From an uncultured Blautia sp. (lineage in GTDB: Bacteria; Bacillota; Clostridia; Lachnospirales; Lachnospiraceae), in the NCBI GenBank assembly GCA_900543715.1, contig UQSX01000001.1, forward strand, positions 1-64,000: a stretch of 64,000 nucleotides of DNA, written 5' to 3'. The notes under the pieces are model-generated. The model was not told the origin of the DNA. It saw nothing but the letters and a program-made list of their open reading frames with translations, and did not search any database. Both the position numbers and the translations under genes were made by a program. Each line of letters opens with the position of its first letter. Position 1 is the first letter of the stretch. This document shows, in pieces, positions 18,738 through 28,403 of the stretch.

Positions 18738-19340
18738 TTAAAACTTAAAGGTATCCTTAAACCCGTCCCACTTCTGATCCTTCTCACTTAAATTCAACGG
18801 CGTTCCATCCTTTAAGCAATACCCCTCAGCAGAAGCAGTGCCTTTATATTCTCCGGTAACTTCCGGCCACTCAATACCGATTTCCGGATCGTTCCAGGCC
18901 ATGCCCCCTTCGTCACCGGGATGGTAGAAGTCTGTGCATTTATAGCAGAACTCGGCTACATCGCTGAGTACCAGGAAGCCGTGGGCAAAGCCTTCGGGAA
19001 TGTAGAACTGCTTTTTGTTTTCTTCAGAAAGCTCTACACCAAACCATTTGCCGTAGGTTTCGCTGTGAGTCCGAAGATCCACAGCCACATCGAAAACTTT
19101 TCCCTTGATCACCCGTACCAGTTTTCCCTGAGGAAACTGTTTCTGATAGTGAAGGCCTCTTAAGACACCTTTTGTAGAACAGGACTGGTTGTCCTGAACG
19201 AAGTTCATGGTAAGGCCTGCCTCTGCCATGTCCTTCTGGTTATAGGTTTCCATGAAGTAGCCTCTGTCATCTCCGTGAACAGCAGGCTCTATGATGAAAA
19301 GTCCCTCGATCGGGCATTTTGTCACTTTGATCTGTCCCAT
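18738..19340 (-). CDS. rfbC: dTDP-4-dehydrorhamnose 3,5-epimerase
   Basis: This 200-residue cupin enzyme is the third step of dTDP-L-rhamnose synthesis. The motif LRGLHYQ carries the catalytic His; PEGFAHGFLVLS and the conserved Tyr/Asp region (CYKCTDFYHPGDEGG) fit. It is the last gene of the rfbABDC operon, 11 bp after rfbD, with a GGAGGA site before the ATG. Confidence 0.95.
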   Translation of the reverse strand: MGQIKVTKCPIEGLFIIEPAVHGDDRGYFMETYNQKDMAEAGLTMNFVQDNQSCSTKGVLRGLHYQKQFPQGKLVRVIKGKVFDVAVDLRTHSETYGKWFGVELSEENKKQFYIPEGFAHGFLVLSDVAEFCYKCTDFYHPGDEGGMAWNDPEIGIEWPEVTGEYKGTASAEGYCLKDGTPLNLSEKDQKWDGFKDTFKF

Positions 19341-19351
19341 AAATATTCCTC

Positions 19352-20287
19352 CTAAAATTCAATCTCAGCCAGGTAACGTTTTACAGCATCCTGCCAGGTG
19401 GGAAGAGGGTTAAAACCATTGGCGGCAAGCTTGCTTTTATCCAGGCGGCTGTTGAAAGGCCGTTTTGCCTTGGATACGCCGTATTCTTCTGTGGTCACAG
19501 GAGTTACGGTCACCTTTTCGTATTCTTTATGGCCGGCTTCAACGGCCTGACGGAAGATTTCCTTTGTAAAATCATACCAGCTGATGTAGCCTCCCTCATT
19601 AGTGGCGTGGTAGTAGCCGTACTTTTCTGTTTCGATCATATCCACAAGGAGTACAGCCAGATCCAGAGTGTAAGTAGGAGTGCCGATCTGGTCGCTTACT
19701 ACCCGGAGCTGATCATGGGTTTTTCCAAGATTCAGCATGGTCTTGATAAAGTTCTTGCCATTTTTGCCGAATACCCAGGCGATACGGACAATGAAATATT
19801 TTTCCAGATTTTCGGAAACTGCCAGCTCTCCGGCCAGCTTGGTCTCTCCGTACACATTAAGAGGCTTGTAATCCTTGCAGTCCGGCTCCCAGGGCTCGGT
19901 ACCCTGACCGTCGAAAACGTAGTCCGTGCTGATGTAAACCATCTTGCAGCCCAGCTCTTTGCATACCAGGGCAATGTTTCTGGTACCCTCGGCGTTTACT
20001 TTCTGAACTGTTTCCTTTTTATCTTCGTCTTCTGCCAGATCAACGGCAGTCCAGGCGGCGCAGTGCACCACTACGTCAGGATTCACTTCTTTTAATACTT
20101 TTTCTACGGAAGTCTTGTCCGTGATATCCATGGGAACATAGGGCATAGTTACAACGGCGGTGCCGTCCGGGATACCGCTGTAAGCATCTTTGATATCTGA
20201 TCCAATGCCTTCATAGCCCCTCTTTGCAAGTTCGTTCATCACGTCATGGCCTAACTGGCCGGCAACACCTGTAACTAATACTTTCAT
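19352..20287 (-). CDS. rfbD: dTDP-4-dehydrorhamnose reductase
   Basis: A 311-residue short-chain dehydrogenase, the last step of dTDP-L-rhamnose synthesis. The Rossmann motif is GVAGQLG; the catalytic STDYVFDG and YGETK (Tyr-x3-Lys) are present. Of two nearby ATGs the second (20287) is chosen because AGGAGG sits 8 bases upstream. Confidence 0.95.
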   Translation of the reverse strand: MKVLVTGVAGQLGHDVMNELAKRGYEGIGSDIKDAYSGIPDGTAVVTMPYVPMDITDKTSVEKVLKEVNPDVVVHCAAWTAVDLAEDEDKKETVQKVNAEGTRNIALVCKELGCKMVYISTDYVFDGQGTEPWEPDCKDYKPLNVYGETKLAGELAVSENLEKYFIVRIAWVFGKNGKNFIKTMLNLGKTHDQLRVVSDQIGTPTYTLDLAVLLVDMIETEKYGYYHATNEGGYISWYDFTKEIFRQAVEAGHKEYEKVTVTPVTTEEYGVSKAKRPFNSRLDKSKLAANGFNPLPTWQDAVKRYLAEIEF

Positions 20288-20299
20288 GAGCATATCCTC

Positions 20300-21319
20300 C
20301 TATCTGTTTCCATACATTTTTTCATAATAATTCTGATATTCACCGGAAATGATGGTTTCCCACCACTCTCTGTTTTCCAGATACCATTTAATAGTTTTCT
20401 TGATACCGTCGGCAAATTTGGTTTCCGGCAGCCAGCCCAGCTCGTTGTGGATCTTAGTTGGGTCAATGGCATAGCGCATATCGTGGCCCTTCCGGTCTGC
20501 AACGTAAGTGATCAGGCTTTCCGGTTTGCCCAGCTCTTTGCAGATCAGTTTTACAATGTCGATATTTCTCATTTCATTGTGGCCGCCGATGTTGTAAACC
20601 TCACCTACACGGCCCTTGTGGATGATCAGGTCGATGGCTTTGCAGTGGTCTTCCACATACAGCCAGTCTCTTACATTTTCACCCTTTCCGTATACGGGAA
20701 GAGGCTTGTCATTTAAGGCATTGGCGATCATCAGAGGGATCAGCTTCTCAGGGAAGTGATAAGGTCCGTAGTTATTGGAACAGCGGCTGATGGTCACGGG
20801 CAGGCCGTAGGTACGATGGTAGGCCAGTACCAGAAGGTCTGCTCCAGCTTTGGAAGAACTGTAAGGGCTGCTGGTATGGATCGGAGTCTCCTCTGTAAAG
20901 AACAGGTCCGGACGGTCAAGGGGCAGATCCCCGTAAACTTCGTCTGTGGATACCTGATGATAGCGCTGAATTCCATATTTCCGGCATGCATCCATGAGTA
21001 CGGCAGTTCCCTTGATATTGGTATCCAGGAATACTTCCGGATTTTCAATAGAACGGTCTACATGGCTTTCGGCGGCAAAGTTTACGACAATGTCCGGATG
21101 CTCTTCTTCAAATAATTTATATACGGCTTCCCTGTCGGTGATACTTTCTTTGACAAAACGGAAATTAGGATTGTCCATAACAGGAGCAAGAGTGGAAAGA
21201 TTTCCTGCATAAGTCAGACAGTCCAGACAGATGATCCTGTAGTCAGGATACTTGTCCAGCATGTGAAAAATAAAATTGCTTCCGATAAATCCGGCTCCGC
21301 CGGTTACGATAATAGTCAT
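20300..21319 (-). CDS. rfbB: dTDP-glucose 4,6-dehydratase
   Basis: This 339-residue SDR enzyme converts dTDP-glucose to dTDP-4-keto-6-deoxyglucose, step two of the rhamnose pathway. It has GGAGFIGSNF for NAD binding, STDEVYGD, and YSSSKAGAD with the catalytic Tyr/Lys. The ribosome site is GGAGA. It lies 78 bp after rfbA. Confidence 0.96.
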   Translation of the reverse strand: MTIIVTGGAGFIGSNFIFHMLDKYPDYRIICLDCLTYAGNLSTLAPVMDNPNFRFVKESITDREAVYKLFEEEHPDIVVNFAAESHVDRSIENPEVFLDTNIKGTAVLMDACRKYGIQRYHQVSTDEVYGDLPLDRPDLFFTEETPIHTSSPYSSSKAGADLLVLAYHRTYGLPVTISRCSNNYGPYHFPEKLIPLMIANALNDKPLPVYGKGENVRDWLYVEDHCKAIDLIIHKGRVGEVYNIGGHNEMRNIDIVKLICKELGKPESLITYVADRKGHDMRYAIDPTKIHNELGWLPETKFADGIKKTIKWYLENREWWETIISGEYQNYYEKMYGNR

Positions 21320-21397
21320 AATGGTTCTCCTTCTAATACGATTTTTTTGATAAAGCGGATTTATGGCAAAATCCGAAAAGCTTTTGGGGTATTCCTG

Positions 21398-22294
21398 TTA
21401 ATGAAGGCTGTCCAGGTATTTGCCGTCCAGTACGTCTTTCAGATACTGGCCGTACTGATTTTTCTTCAGAACCTCGTATACCTTCAGTACGTCTTCCTTG
21501 GTGATCCAGCCGTTTAAGTAGGCAATTTCTTCCAGGCAGGCGATTTTTCTGTGCTGGTGATCTTCCATGGTCTTTACAAAGTTGGTGGCTTCCACCAGGC
21601 TCTCATGAGTTCCTGTATCCAGCCAGGTAAAGCCCTGGCCCAGCAGCTCTACGTTTAACTGTCCGGCTTCCAGATAGATCCGGTTCAGATCGGTGATCTC
21701 CAGCTCTCCTCTGGGACTTGGCTTTAAGTTTTTGGCATAGTCTACAACTTTATTGTCATAGAAATACAGACCGGTGACACAGTAGTTGCTCTTTGGCTGC
21801 TCCGGTTTTTCTTCAATAGAGACAGCCTTTCCGTTTGCATCGAACTCTACAATACCGAAGCGTTCCGGATCGTCTACATAGTAACCGAATACAGTGGCGC
21901 CCTTGCCGCTTTCTGCGTTTTCTACAGCGGCTTTCAGTCTTTTCTTCAGTCCATGGCCTGCAAAAATGTTGTCTCCCAGAACCATGGCTACGCAGTCATC
22001 TCCGATAAAGTCTGCGCCGATGATAAAGGCCTGAGCCAGTCCGTCGGGGCTTGGCTGCACTGCATAGGAGAGATCAACGCCAAACTGGTGGCCGTCTCCT
22101 AAGAGCGCCTCGAACCGGGGAGTGTCCTGAGGTGTGGAAATGATCAGGATGTCCCGGATCCCTGCGTTCATGAGAACAGACAGAGGATAGTAGATCATAG
22201 GCTTGTCGTAAATTGGGAGCAGCTGCTTGGATGTTACCATGGTCAGCGGGTAAAGGCGGGTTCCTGAACCGCCGGCAAGAATAATACCTTTCAT
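21398..22294 (-). CDS. rfbA: Glucose-1-phosphate thymidylyltransferase
   Basis: This 298-residue nucleotidyltransferase makes dTDP-glucose from glucose-1-phosphate and dTTP, the entry step to dTDP-rhamnose. It has [11 protein letters not shown] at the N-terminus and the conserved [11 protein letters not shown] and [10 protein letters not shown] blocks. It is the first gene of the operon. The ribosome site is AAAGGAGA. The rhamnose probably goes to surface polysaccharide, fitting the O-acylation genes elsewhere in the window. Confidence 0.96.
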   Translation of the reverse strand: MKGIILAGGSGTRLYPLTMVTSKQLLPIYDKPMIYYPLSVLMNAGIRDILIISTPQDTPRFEALLGDGHQFGVDLSYAVQPSPDGLAQAFIIGADFIGDDCVAMVLGDNIFAGHGLKKRLKAAVENAESGKGATVFGYYVDDPERFGIVEFDANGKAVSIEEKPEQPKSNYCVTGLYFYDNKVVDYAKNLKPSPRGELEITDLNRIYLEAGQLNVELLGQGFTWLDTGTHESLVEATNFVKTMEDHQHRKIACLEEIAYLNGWITKEDVLKVYEVLKKNQYGQYLKDVLDGKYLDSLH

Positions 22295-22355
22295 GATTAA
22301 ATCTCCTTTGTAAATTTGCTGATTTTCTTATTTTTAGTTTTCCATAAGATGTCGG

Positions 22356-22448
22356 ATTATAGTCAAATAAGTTCCTGAGGTTAAAGATAAAGTATTCTCG
22401 AACCTCATGTTAAAACTATTATAAAAGATGACGTAAGGTCACTTTCAA
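22356..22448 (-). promoter_or_regulatory. Leader/promoter region of rfbABDC
   Basis: There are two candidate -10 boxes on the minus strand. One is TATAAT at 22418-22423 with TTGAAA at 22443-22448 (19-base spacer). The other is TATAAT at 22356-22361 with a weak -35. Between them an inverted repeat, TGAGGTT (22376-22382) with AACCTCA (22401-22407), could be an operator or an RNA stem. Confidence 0.42.
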
Positions 22449-22552
22449 CCCCTGATTTCCATTTTTAAGAAAGTTTTTATGGAAATTTATACCAGATATA
22501 GATAATTCGGCCATGTTTTATAAGAAAAGCTTCGCCTGGGGGCGGGATGGCC

Positions 22553-23734
22553 TTATTTGCTGCGGCAGGAAAAAAAGCCGGCATCCTTGGTGATATAAAA
22601 ACCATCGGCCGTTTTTTTGGATACAAAGGATCGGAACTCTTTGTATCTGTCCAGAATGTACTGATTTTGATTCCCGTGGCAGGACAAGATATAGGCGATA
22701 AGAGGTTCCGCCTGAGTAACCAGAAGACTGTCCTCATACCTGTGCCATTCCACCTCTGAAAAATAAGGACGGAGAATGGAAGGGCCGTTTTCTTTGCCGA
22801 ATTTTTCATAAAGTTTGTCTGCAGACAGAATAATACGGCTGTCAAAGTCCTGGACCAGGCGGCTGATCTCTTCCATATGATGGGAGCCATAGGCACTGCA
22901 GAAGAAGACTCCGTCAGTCTTCAGCACCCGTTTTATTTCCTTCAGGGCTTTATCAAGGTCTTTGCAGTAAAACAGCACATGGTTAGCAATGACCATGTGA
23001 AAGCTTTTATCCGGGAAAGGGATTTCCTGACAGTCAAAAGCATGAAAAGAAAAACGGGAGTCTTCGCCCAGATTCCTTTTGGCATCCCGGAGCATTCCCT
23101 CGGAAATATCTGACAGGGTAAGGGAAATATTGGAGGGCAGGTTTTCTTTATTCTGGGACCACAGAGATCCATCCCCGCAGCCAAGCTCCAGAATGTGCAT
23201 TCCTTCCCGGGGCTGATACATACGGAACAGCCAGGGAAACCAGCCCTCTTTATTCTGGGAATACAGACTGTGAAGCCGGATCCGGTCAGAAATATTTTTA
23301 GAATTCAGATACTGGCCTTTCAGGCTTTTTTCCATTCCGGTAAGATGGATCAGATCCAGCATATGACTCCAGTTAATGCTGTGATTTTTCTGGATTTCTC
23401 TGGTAGTATCCTCAATGGCCTTTTCTACAAGCTGCAGCTGTTCGATCCGGTCCTGGACCAGTTTCTGCTGGAGGGCCAGGGAGTTCAGGGTAAAGTGATA
23501 GTCTGTGTCGTCGATGGTCATTTCCTTAATATCTTCCAGAGAAAAGCCCAGATATTTCAGCAGCAGGATCTGCTGGAGCCGGGCAAAATCATTGTCCGTG
23601 TAAAAACGGAAACCTGCAGGAGAGACATAGGAAGGCTTTAAAATATTCTGCTTGTCATAGAAACGGACAGTGCGTACAGAAATGCGGGCCATTTTGGCAA
23701 ACTGTCCGGAGGTATAGTATCCTTCTGGTTTCAT
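22553..23734 (-). CDS. MerR-type regulator fused to SAM methyltransferase
   Basis: A 393-residue fusion. The N-terminal MerR winged helix (about residues 5-75; YYTSGQFAKMARISVRTVRF) is followed by a helical dimerisation region to about 140. A class I methyltransferase domain occupies about 175-320, with motif I LELGCGDGSLW and a conserved DISEGML/DKSFHMVIANHVL core. The substrate is unknown. The ATG at 23734 was preferred over an upstream TTG on ribosome-site spacing. Such fusions may couple sensing of a small molecule to its methylation. Confidence 0.85.
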   Translation of the reverse strand: MKPEGYYTSGQFAKMARISVRTVRFYDKQNILKPSYVSPAGFRFYTDNDFARLQQILLLKYLGFSLEDIKEMTIDDTDYHFTLNSLALQQKLVQDRIEQLQLVEKAIEDTTREIQKNHSINWSHMLDLIHLTGMEKSLKGQYLNSKNISDRIRLHSLYSQNKEGWFPWLFRMYQPREGMHILELGCGDGSLWSQNKENLPSNISLTLSDISEGMLRDAKRNLGEDSRFSFHAFDCQEIPFPDKSFHMVIANHVLFYCKDLDKALKEIKRVLKTDGVFFCSAYGSHHMEEISRLVQDFDSRIILSADKLYEKFGKENGPSILRPYFSEVEWHRYEDSLLVTQAEPLIAYILSCHGNQNQYILDRYKEFRSFVSKKTADGFYITKDAGFFSCRSK

Positions 23735-23838
23735 AGGGGAATTCCTTCTCAATTTTTAAAATAATAGATCGCATCCACAGATTTCTGTACTGCAGATCTG
23801 GCACCCGGCTGATGAAAAAACGGGGGCTGTCTGATACT

Positions 23839-23868
23839 ATTATAGGGGAAAAGATAGAGAAAAAACAA
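23839..23868 (-). promoter_or_regulatory. Putative promoter of the MerR-methyltransferase gene
   Basis: Minus strand TTGTTT (23863-23868), 18 bases, TATAAT (23839-23844). Apart from this, the roughly 380 bases between the MerR gene and the Rpn remnant hold nothing I recognise. Confidence 0.45.
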
Positions 23869-24113
23869 GAATTTGGCGGCGGAAATTTCTTGAATGAAAA
23901 GAAAGCTGATGATAGAATTGCCTTATAAAGAACAGAAGAGATATAGAAACCTTTCTGTATATTTTCCTGAAATACGTTCACTTTCGCGGACTGCAGTTCT
24001 GCGGTATCTATAGGTCTGATTCAGACAAAATTCCCTTATGTTCAGTAATAATTTAAAGTAAATAATTACATTGTGCTCTGTTCTTTGTATAGTCTATCAG
24101 GTATAATAAATAA

Positions 24114-24557
24114 GAAAAAGATGCGGATATTCTGTTTGAAAAACTTAAGAAAAAGGGTAAAATGGAACGGGAAGATATCGTTCCGGTATTGCTGAGTCCC
24201 CTGATGGATGGCAGGATGAAGATTAAAGATAGGATTCTTAAGGGAATCTATTATGTTAAAAAAGAAGAAGAGAAGCTGTCTGATACTGAAATCGGGAAAA
24301 TACAGGCAGTGCTTTATGCCTTTGCAAATAAGCTTTTAACTGCAGAAGAATTGGAAGAGATCAAGGAGGCGATTGCAATGACCAAATTAGGGGAAATGCT
24401 TTTTGATGATGGGGTAAAAGCCGGAGAAAAGAAAGGGGAAGAAAAGATGAGCCGTCTGACGATCCGGCTGTTAGATGAAAAGCGGTATGGAGATCTGGAA
24501 CGGGCGGTGAAAGATTTGGAATATCGGAAGGAACTGTATAAGATATTTGGAATCTAA
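24114..24557 (+). pseudogene. Rpn-family nuclease remnant, C-terminal part
   Basis: The frame opens after an in-frame TAA (24111-24113) and reads KDADILFEKLKKKGKM, then IVPVLLSPLMDG and a charged C-terminal tail ending in YKIFGI. This is the C-terminal half of Rpn (recombination-promoting nuclease / PD-(D/E)XK transposase-like) proteins. The catalytic N-terminal half is missing. An ATG at 24162 could still start a 131-residue peptide, but with a poor ribosome site. Rpn genes are multicopy and often decay. Confidence 0.65.
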
Positions 24558-24579
24558 CAGATAAAGGAGGAAAATTCAA

Positions 24580-25536
24580 ATGAAAATCGCATTATTAGAG
24601 CCAATCGGAGTACCAAAGGAGACAATACAGACATATGGAGATAAGATCCGCAGCTTAGGGCACGAGTTTGTGAGCTATGATACCGTGACCACAGACCCGG
24701 AGGAGCTGAAAGAGCGCTCCAAAGGCTGCGAGGTCGTGATGATCGCCAATCATCCATATGGGGACGAAGTGGTTGCTGCTTCCCAGGATTTAAAGATGAT
24801 TTCGGTGGCATTTACAGGTATCGACCATGTGGGAACAAAGGCCTGCAGGGAAAAAGGGGTGACGGTATGCAATGCTGCCGGGTATTCCAACGAGACAGTG
24901 GCAGAGCTGATCCTGGGATTTGCTGTGGATGCTCTGAGAAATGTGGCTAAGGCCAATGACCTGGTGAGAAAGGGCGGCACCAGTGCAGGAATCGGCGGCA
25001 GAGAAATCTGCGGAAGAACGGTAGGGATCATTGGGCTGGGCCAGATCGGAACCAGGACTGCCCAGCTTTTTAAGGCTTTTGGAGCAAAGGTCATCGCCTA
25101 CAACAGAAGTCAGTCTCCACAGGCTGCGGAAATGGGGATTGAGTACCGCTCTTTAGACGAAGTTTTGTCTGAAAGCGATATCATCTCCCTGAACCTGCCT
25201 TTAAATGATGAGACAAGGGGATTTATTGATAAAGAAAAGATCAGCAAAATGAAGAATGACGCTGTATTTATCAACTGTGCAAGAGGCCCTATTGTGGATA
25301 ACAAAGCCCTGGCAGAAGCCTTAAATGGGGATAAGCTGGGATTTGCCTGCGTAGATGTCTTTGATATGGAACCTCCGATTCCTGAGGACTATCCTCTTCT
25401 TCATGCAAAGAATACCCTGCTGACGCCTCATCAGGCATTTATCTCTGAAGAGTCTATGCTGAGAAGGGCAGAGATCGTCTTCCAGAATGTGTTCGCTTAT
25501 CTGGAGGGAAAACCGGAGAATGTGTGTAAACTGTAA
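24580..25536 (+). CDS. D-isomer-specific 2-hydroxyacid dehydrogenase
   Basis: A 318-residue NAD(P)-dependent cytosolic enzyme that interconverts 2-keto and D-2-hydroxy acids. It has the Rossmann motif GLGQIG at about residues 152-157, the catalytic Arg in CARGPIVD, the Glu region in DVFDMEPPIPEDYPLL, and His in TPHQAF. A strong AGGAGG precedes the ATG. The nearest family members include phosphoglycerate-dehydrogenase-like and glyoxylate/hydroxypyruvate-like enzymes; the substrate is not determined. Confidence 0.9.
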   Translation: MKIALLEPIGVPKETIQTYGDKIRSLGHEFVSYDTVTTDPEELKERSKGCEVVMIANHPYGDEVVAASQDLKMISVAFTGIDHVGTKACREKGVTVCNAAGYSNETVAELILGFAVDALRNVAKANDLVRKGGTSAGIGGREICGRTVGIIGLGQIGTRTAQLFKAFGAKVIAYNRSQSPQAAEMGIEYRSLDEVLSESDIISLNLPLNDETRGFIDKEKISKMKNDAVFINCARGPIVDNKALAEALNGDKLGFACVDVFDMEPPIPEDYPLLHAKNTLLTPHQAFISEESMLRRAEIVFQNVFAYLEGKPENVCKL

Positions 25537-25578
25537 AAACAATGATCGCAGATTCTGCACAAAAGCAGAATAAAAGGA

Positions 25579-25636
25579 AAAAACAGATGGCTGTTAAAGA
25601 AAATCACAGGATTTCAACAACAGACATCTGTTTTTT
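25579..25636. terminator. Convergent terminator
   Basis: AAACAGATG near 25580-25589 pairs with CATCTGTTT at 25625-25633, with A/T runs on each side. It serves the dehydrogenase (plus) and the YfcC gene (minus). Confidence 0.72.
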
Positions 25637-25639
25637 AGA

Positions 25640-27034
25640 TCATACCGGCCAGACAACTGTGGAGATCGCCATCAGGACTGCCTGAGTCAGCAGGATCAGC
25701 AGGAACAGAGGAACAAACCATTTCCACCATTTTTCAATTTTGACCCCTGCAATACCGCAGATAATAGGAGCAGAAGCAGTAGGCCATAATACGTTAGAAA
25801 GGCCGTCACCAAACTGGAAGGCCAGAATGGCGCTTTGGCGGGAAATCCCTACCAGGTCTGCCAAAGGCGCCATGATCGGCATACTGGTCACTGCCTGTCC
25901 GGAACCAGAGGGAATCAGGAAATTGATCAGAGTCTGGACGATCAGCATAGCTATAGAGGAAAGCCATCCGGGAAGGTTGGTCAGCGGAATGGACAGTCCA
26001 TATACTACGGTATCGATAATGTGGCCGGACTGGAGAATCACCAGGATGCCGCGGGCGATACCGATCATCAGACAGGCTACGGCAATATCTTTGAATCCAC
26101 TGGCCATTTTTTCGGCAATGGTGTTTGGACCCCAGCCCATAATAAAGGAACTGATGACTCCCATGATCAGGAAGGTAGTGGCAATATCTCCGAAGCCCCA
26201 GCCTTGAGCTTTTACGCCCCAGACGATCACTGCGATTCCGGCTACCAGAACTGCCAGAACGCCTTTTTCACGGATACCGAAGGGGTGTTTATGTACCTCA
26301 TCCTCTGACATGGCAAGACGGCTGAAATCATCGCCGTAAACCAGACTCTTAGTAGGATCTTTCTGGATTTTCAGAGCGTAGCGGATGGTAAATATGGAGG
26401 CTACCACGATCATGGCAATATGACAGATCAGCCGGTAGCCGGAACCGGAGAGCTGAGGCACTCCGGCGATTTCCTGGGCCATTCCCACGGTAAAGGGATT
26501 CATGATAGAACCGCTGTAGCCCAGGCCTGTGCCTAAGGCTACAATTGCCAGCCCTACGATGGCGTCATAGCCCATGGCAATGGCAATTCCTACAAAAATA
26601 GGGATAAAGGGGAACATTTCCTCAAAAACAGCAATACTTGAGGAAGCAGCCCCGATCAGGGTGATAAAGATGGGAATGATTATGACCCTGGAATTTCCTT
26701 TTAGTATGCGCAGCATCCAGGCCACCAGGCCGTTAAATGCGCCTGAAGCAATGATCAGTCCGATAGAAGCATAGGCTACAAATACAAAAAATACCACATC
26801 GGCTCCTGCTACCATACCTTCGTAAATAGATTTTACCGTTTCAAAGGGCCCTACGGGACTTTGTTCCACTTCATGATAAGTTCCGGGAACAACCAGCTCT
26901 GTGCCGGACTCATTGGCCTGCCGGTCAAATTCTCCTGCGGGCAGCACCCAGGTGGCCACGGCACATACGATAATAAAGGTCACCAGCAGCACATAGATGT
27001 GAGGCAGGTGAAATCTCTTTTCTTTTCTTTCCAT
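25640..27034 (-). CDS. YfcC-family membrane transporter
   Basis: A 464-residue integral membrane protein with about 12 helices, of the YfcC/DcuC-like ion-transporter superfamily. Members are proposed to move dicarboxylates, basic amino acids or short peptides. The conserved core includes VLPAGEFDR near the N-terminus and SGSGQAVTSMPIMAPL near the C-terminus. The start at 27034 follows a TTGGAG site. It lies 50 bp after an M20 amidohydrolase gene on the same strand, a pairing seen for peptide or acyl-amino-acid use. Confidence 0.87.
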   Translation of the reverse strand: MERKEKRFHLPHIYVLLVTFIIVCAVATWVLPAGEFDRQANESGTELVVPGTYHEVEQSPVGPFETVKSIYEGMVAGADVVFFVFVAYASIGLIIASGAFNGLVAWMLRILKGNSRVIIIPIFITLIGAASSSIAVFEEMFPFIPIFVGIAIAMGYDAIVGLAIVALGTGLGYSGSIMNPFTVGMAQEIAGVPQLSGSGYRLICHIAMIVVASIFTIRYALKIQKDPTKSLVYGDDFSRLAMSEDEVHKHPFGIREKGVLAVLVAGIAVIVWGVKAQGWGFGDIATTFLIMGVISSFIMGWGPNTIAEKMASGFKDIAVACLMIGIARGILVILQSGHIIDTVVYGLSIPLTNLPGWLSSIAMLIVQTLINFLIPSGSGQAVTSMPIMAPLADLVGISRQSAILAFQFGDGLSNVLWPTASAPIICGIAGVKIEKWWKWFVPLFLLILLTQAVLMAISTVVWPV

Positions 27035-27084
27035 AATAAAATGCTCCAATCTTTTTTATTCTCCCAGACAGCCAAACGGGGGCT

Positions 27085-28269
27085 TTAGCCTTTTTTTCGG
27101 TGAAGGGCAGCCTCCCAGGATTCCTTTACTTTTTCGCAGAAATCCGGTTCATTGTAGATCTTCAGGAAAAGCTCGGTCAGGACAGCGGCTCCGGAGAGCA
27201 TAGCCTGATGAGCGGTATCTGTGCGGCAGGCATTGCGGAAATCTGCAGTGTGAAGGGCCATGGTTTCCTCTGTGACTGCAATAAGAGGCTGGATAGCCGG
27301 ACAGCGGTAGCTGACATTTCCTACATCGGAGGAACCGGAAGGAGCTTCTATAGGACCCACCTTTTCCCCGTATTTTTCCAGAAGCTGAGCTACCGTATTT
27401 TCCAGAGGAGCAGTCCGTACCATGTCGAAGAAATCAGAAAGCCCCGGGGTCAGGGTAACTGTACAGTCCAGAGCCATAGCGGCGGCATCGGCACATTTAC
27501 GGACAGCTTCATCCATGATCTCCAGCTTCTTCATAGAATCTGTACGGAATTCCATACGGATCCGGCAGAAGTCGGGGATAATGTTAGGCGCCTGACCGCC
27601 GTCCAGGATCACAGAATTTACATGGACATCCGGGGTGAAGCACTCTCTTCTGGCGTCAATGAGATCCAGGAATTTTCTTCCTGCCGCCAGTGCGCTTCGT
27701 CCTTCCCAGGGAGCGCCTACAGCGTGAGCGGTTTTTCCGTGGAAATCTACCACATAGCATCGGAGGCTGAGCTCATCCATGTCCGGAACAGACAGCCCCC
27801 CTGAAGTGCTGTGCATCATAGCGGCCAGGGCCATATCGTCAAAAATCCCCTGCTGTGCCATTCCGATCTTGGCACCGTTTTCTTCCTCCGCAGGAGTTCC
27901 GATGACATACAGCTTTCCTTTAAAGGAATCTTTCAGCTCCATAAGCCCCAGACCTGACAGAACAGACAGGGCTCCATGGAGATTATGTCCGCAGCCGTGG
28001 CCGATTCCCGGAAGAGCGTCGTATTCTACCAGCAAAGCGGCAGAGGGCCCCTCTCCGTTATCCAGAAAACCACAGAAGGCTGTATCATAGCCTGCATAGG
28101 GATAAGTTACCTGGAAACCGGCATCTTTCAGGATCTGGGCGATTTTTCTGCTGGATTCGTATTCTTCATAAGGCAGCTCCGGGTGGTCAGAAAGATCCAG
28201 ACTAAGAGCTACGGCTTTGCTGTAATGCTTATTGAGAGCCTGAAGAATTTGGTCTTTTGAAATACTCAT
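27085..28269 (-). CDS. M20D-family amidohydrolase/peptidase
   Basis: A 394-residue cytosolic metal-dependent hydrolase of the AbgB/HipO-like group, which splits N-acyl amino acids or aminoacyl/aminobenzoyl conjugates. Metal-ligand motifs are EYDALPGIGHGCGHNLHG and GTPAEEENG. The ATG at 28269 follows GGGGGA. A longer in-frame start at 28293 lacks a ribosome site. With the YfcC transporter it likely imports and cleaves one class of conjugate; the substrate is unknown. Confidence 0.88.
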   Translation of the reverse strand: MSISKDQILQALNKHYSKAVALSLDLSDHPELPYEEYESSRKIAQILKDAGFQVTYPYAGYDTAFCGFLDNGEGPSAALLVEYDALPGIGHGCGHNLHGALSVLSGLGLMELKDSFKGKLYVIGTPAEEENGAKIGMAQQGIFDDMALAAMMHSTSGGLSVPDMDELSLRCYVVDFHGKTAHAVGAPWEGRSALAAGRKFLDLIDARRECFTPDVHVNSVILDGGQAPNIIPDFCRIRMEFRTDSMKKLEIMDEAVRKCADAAAMALDCTVTLTPGLSDFFDMVRTAPLENTVAQLLEKYGEKVGPIEAPSGSSDVGNVSYRCPAIQPLIAVTEETMALHTADFRNACRTDTAHQAMLSGAAVLTELFLKIYNEPDFCEKVKESWEAALHRKKG

Positions 28270-28315
28270 AATAGCAGTCCCCCTTGTATACAATTTGAGT
28301 TTAGTATATTAACAA

Positions 28316-28344
28316 ATTATAACACTAAAGTATAAAGGGCACAA
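28316..28344 (-). promoter_or_regulatory. Putative promoter of the M20-YfcC operon
   Basis: Minus strand TTGTGC (28339-28344), exactly 17 bases, TATAAT (28316-28321). Confidence 0.55.
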
Positions 28345-28403
28345 GAAATTTTACCAGGTTTTCATCAGGAATTTATAAAATGAAAGTATCAGGATTTTTC
28401 AGA

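Noticed and set aside
23655..23981. A 108-codon minus-strand frame overlapping the MerR gene start
   Set aside because: It overlaps the better supported start region and the promoter and has no ribosome site or recognisable domain.
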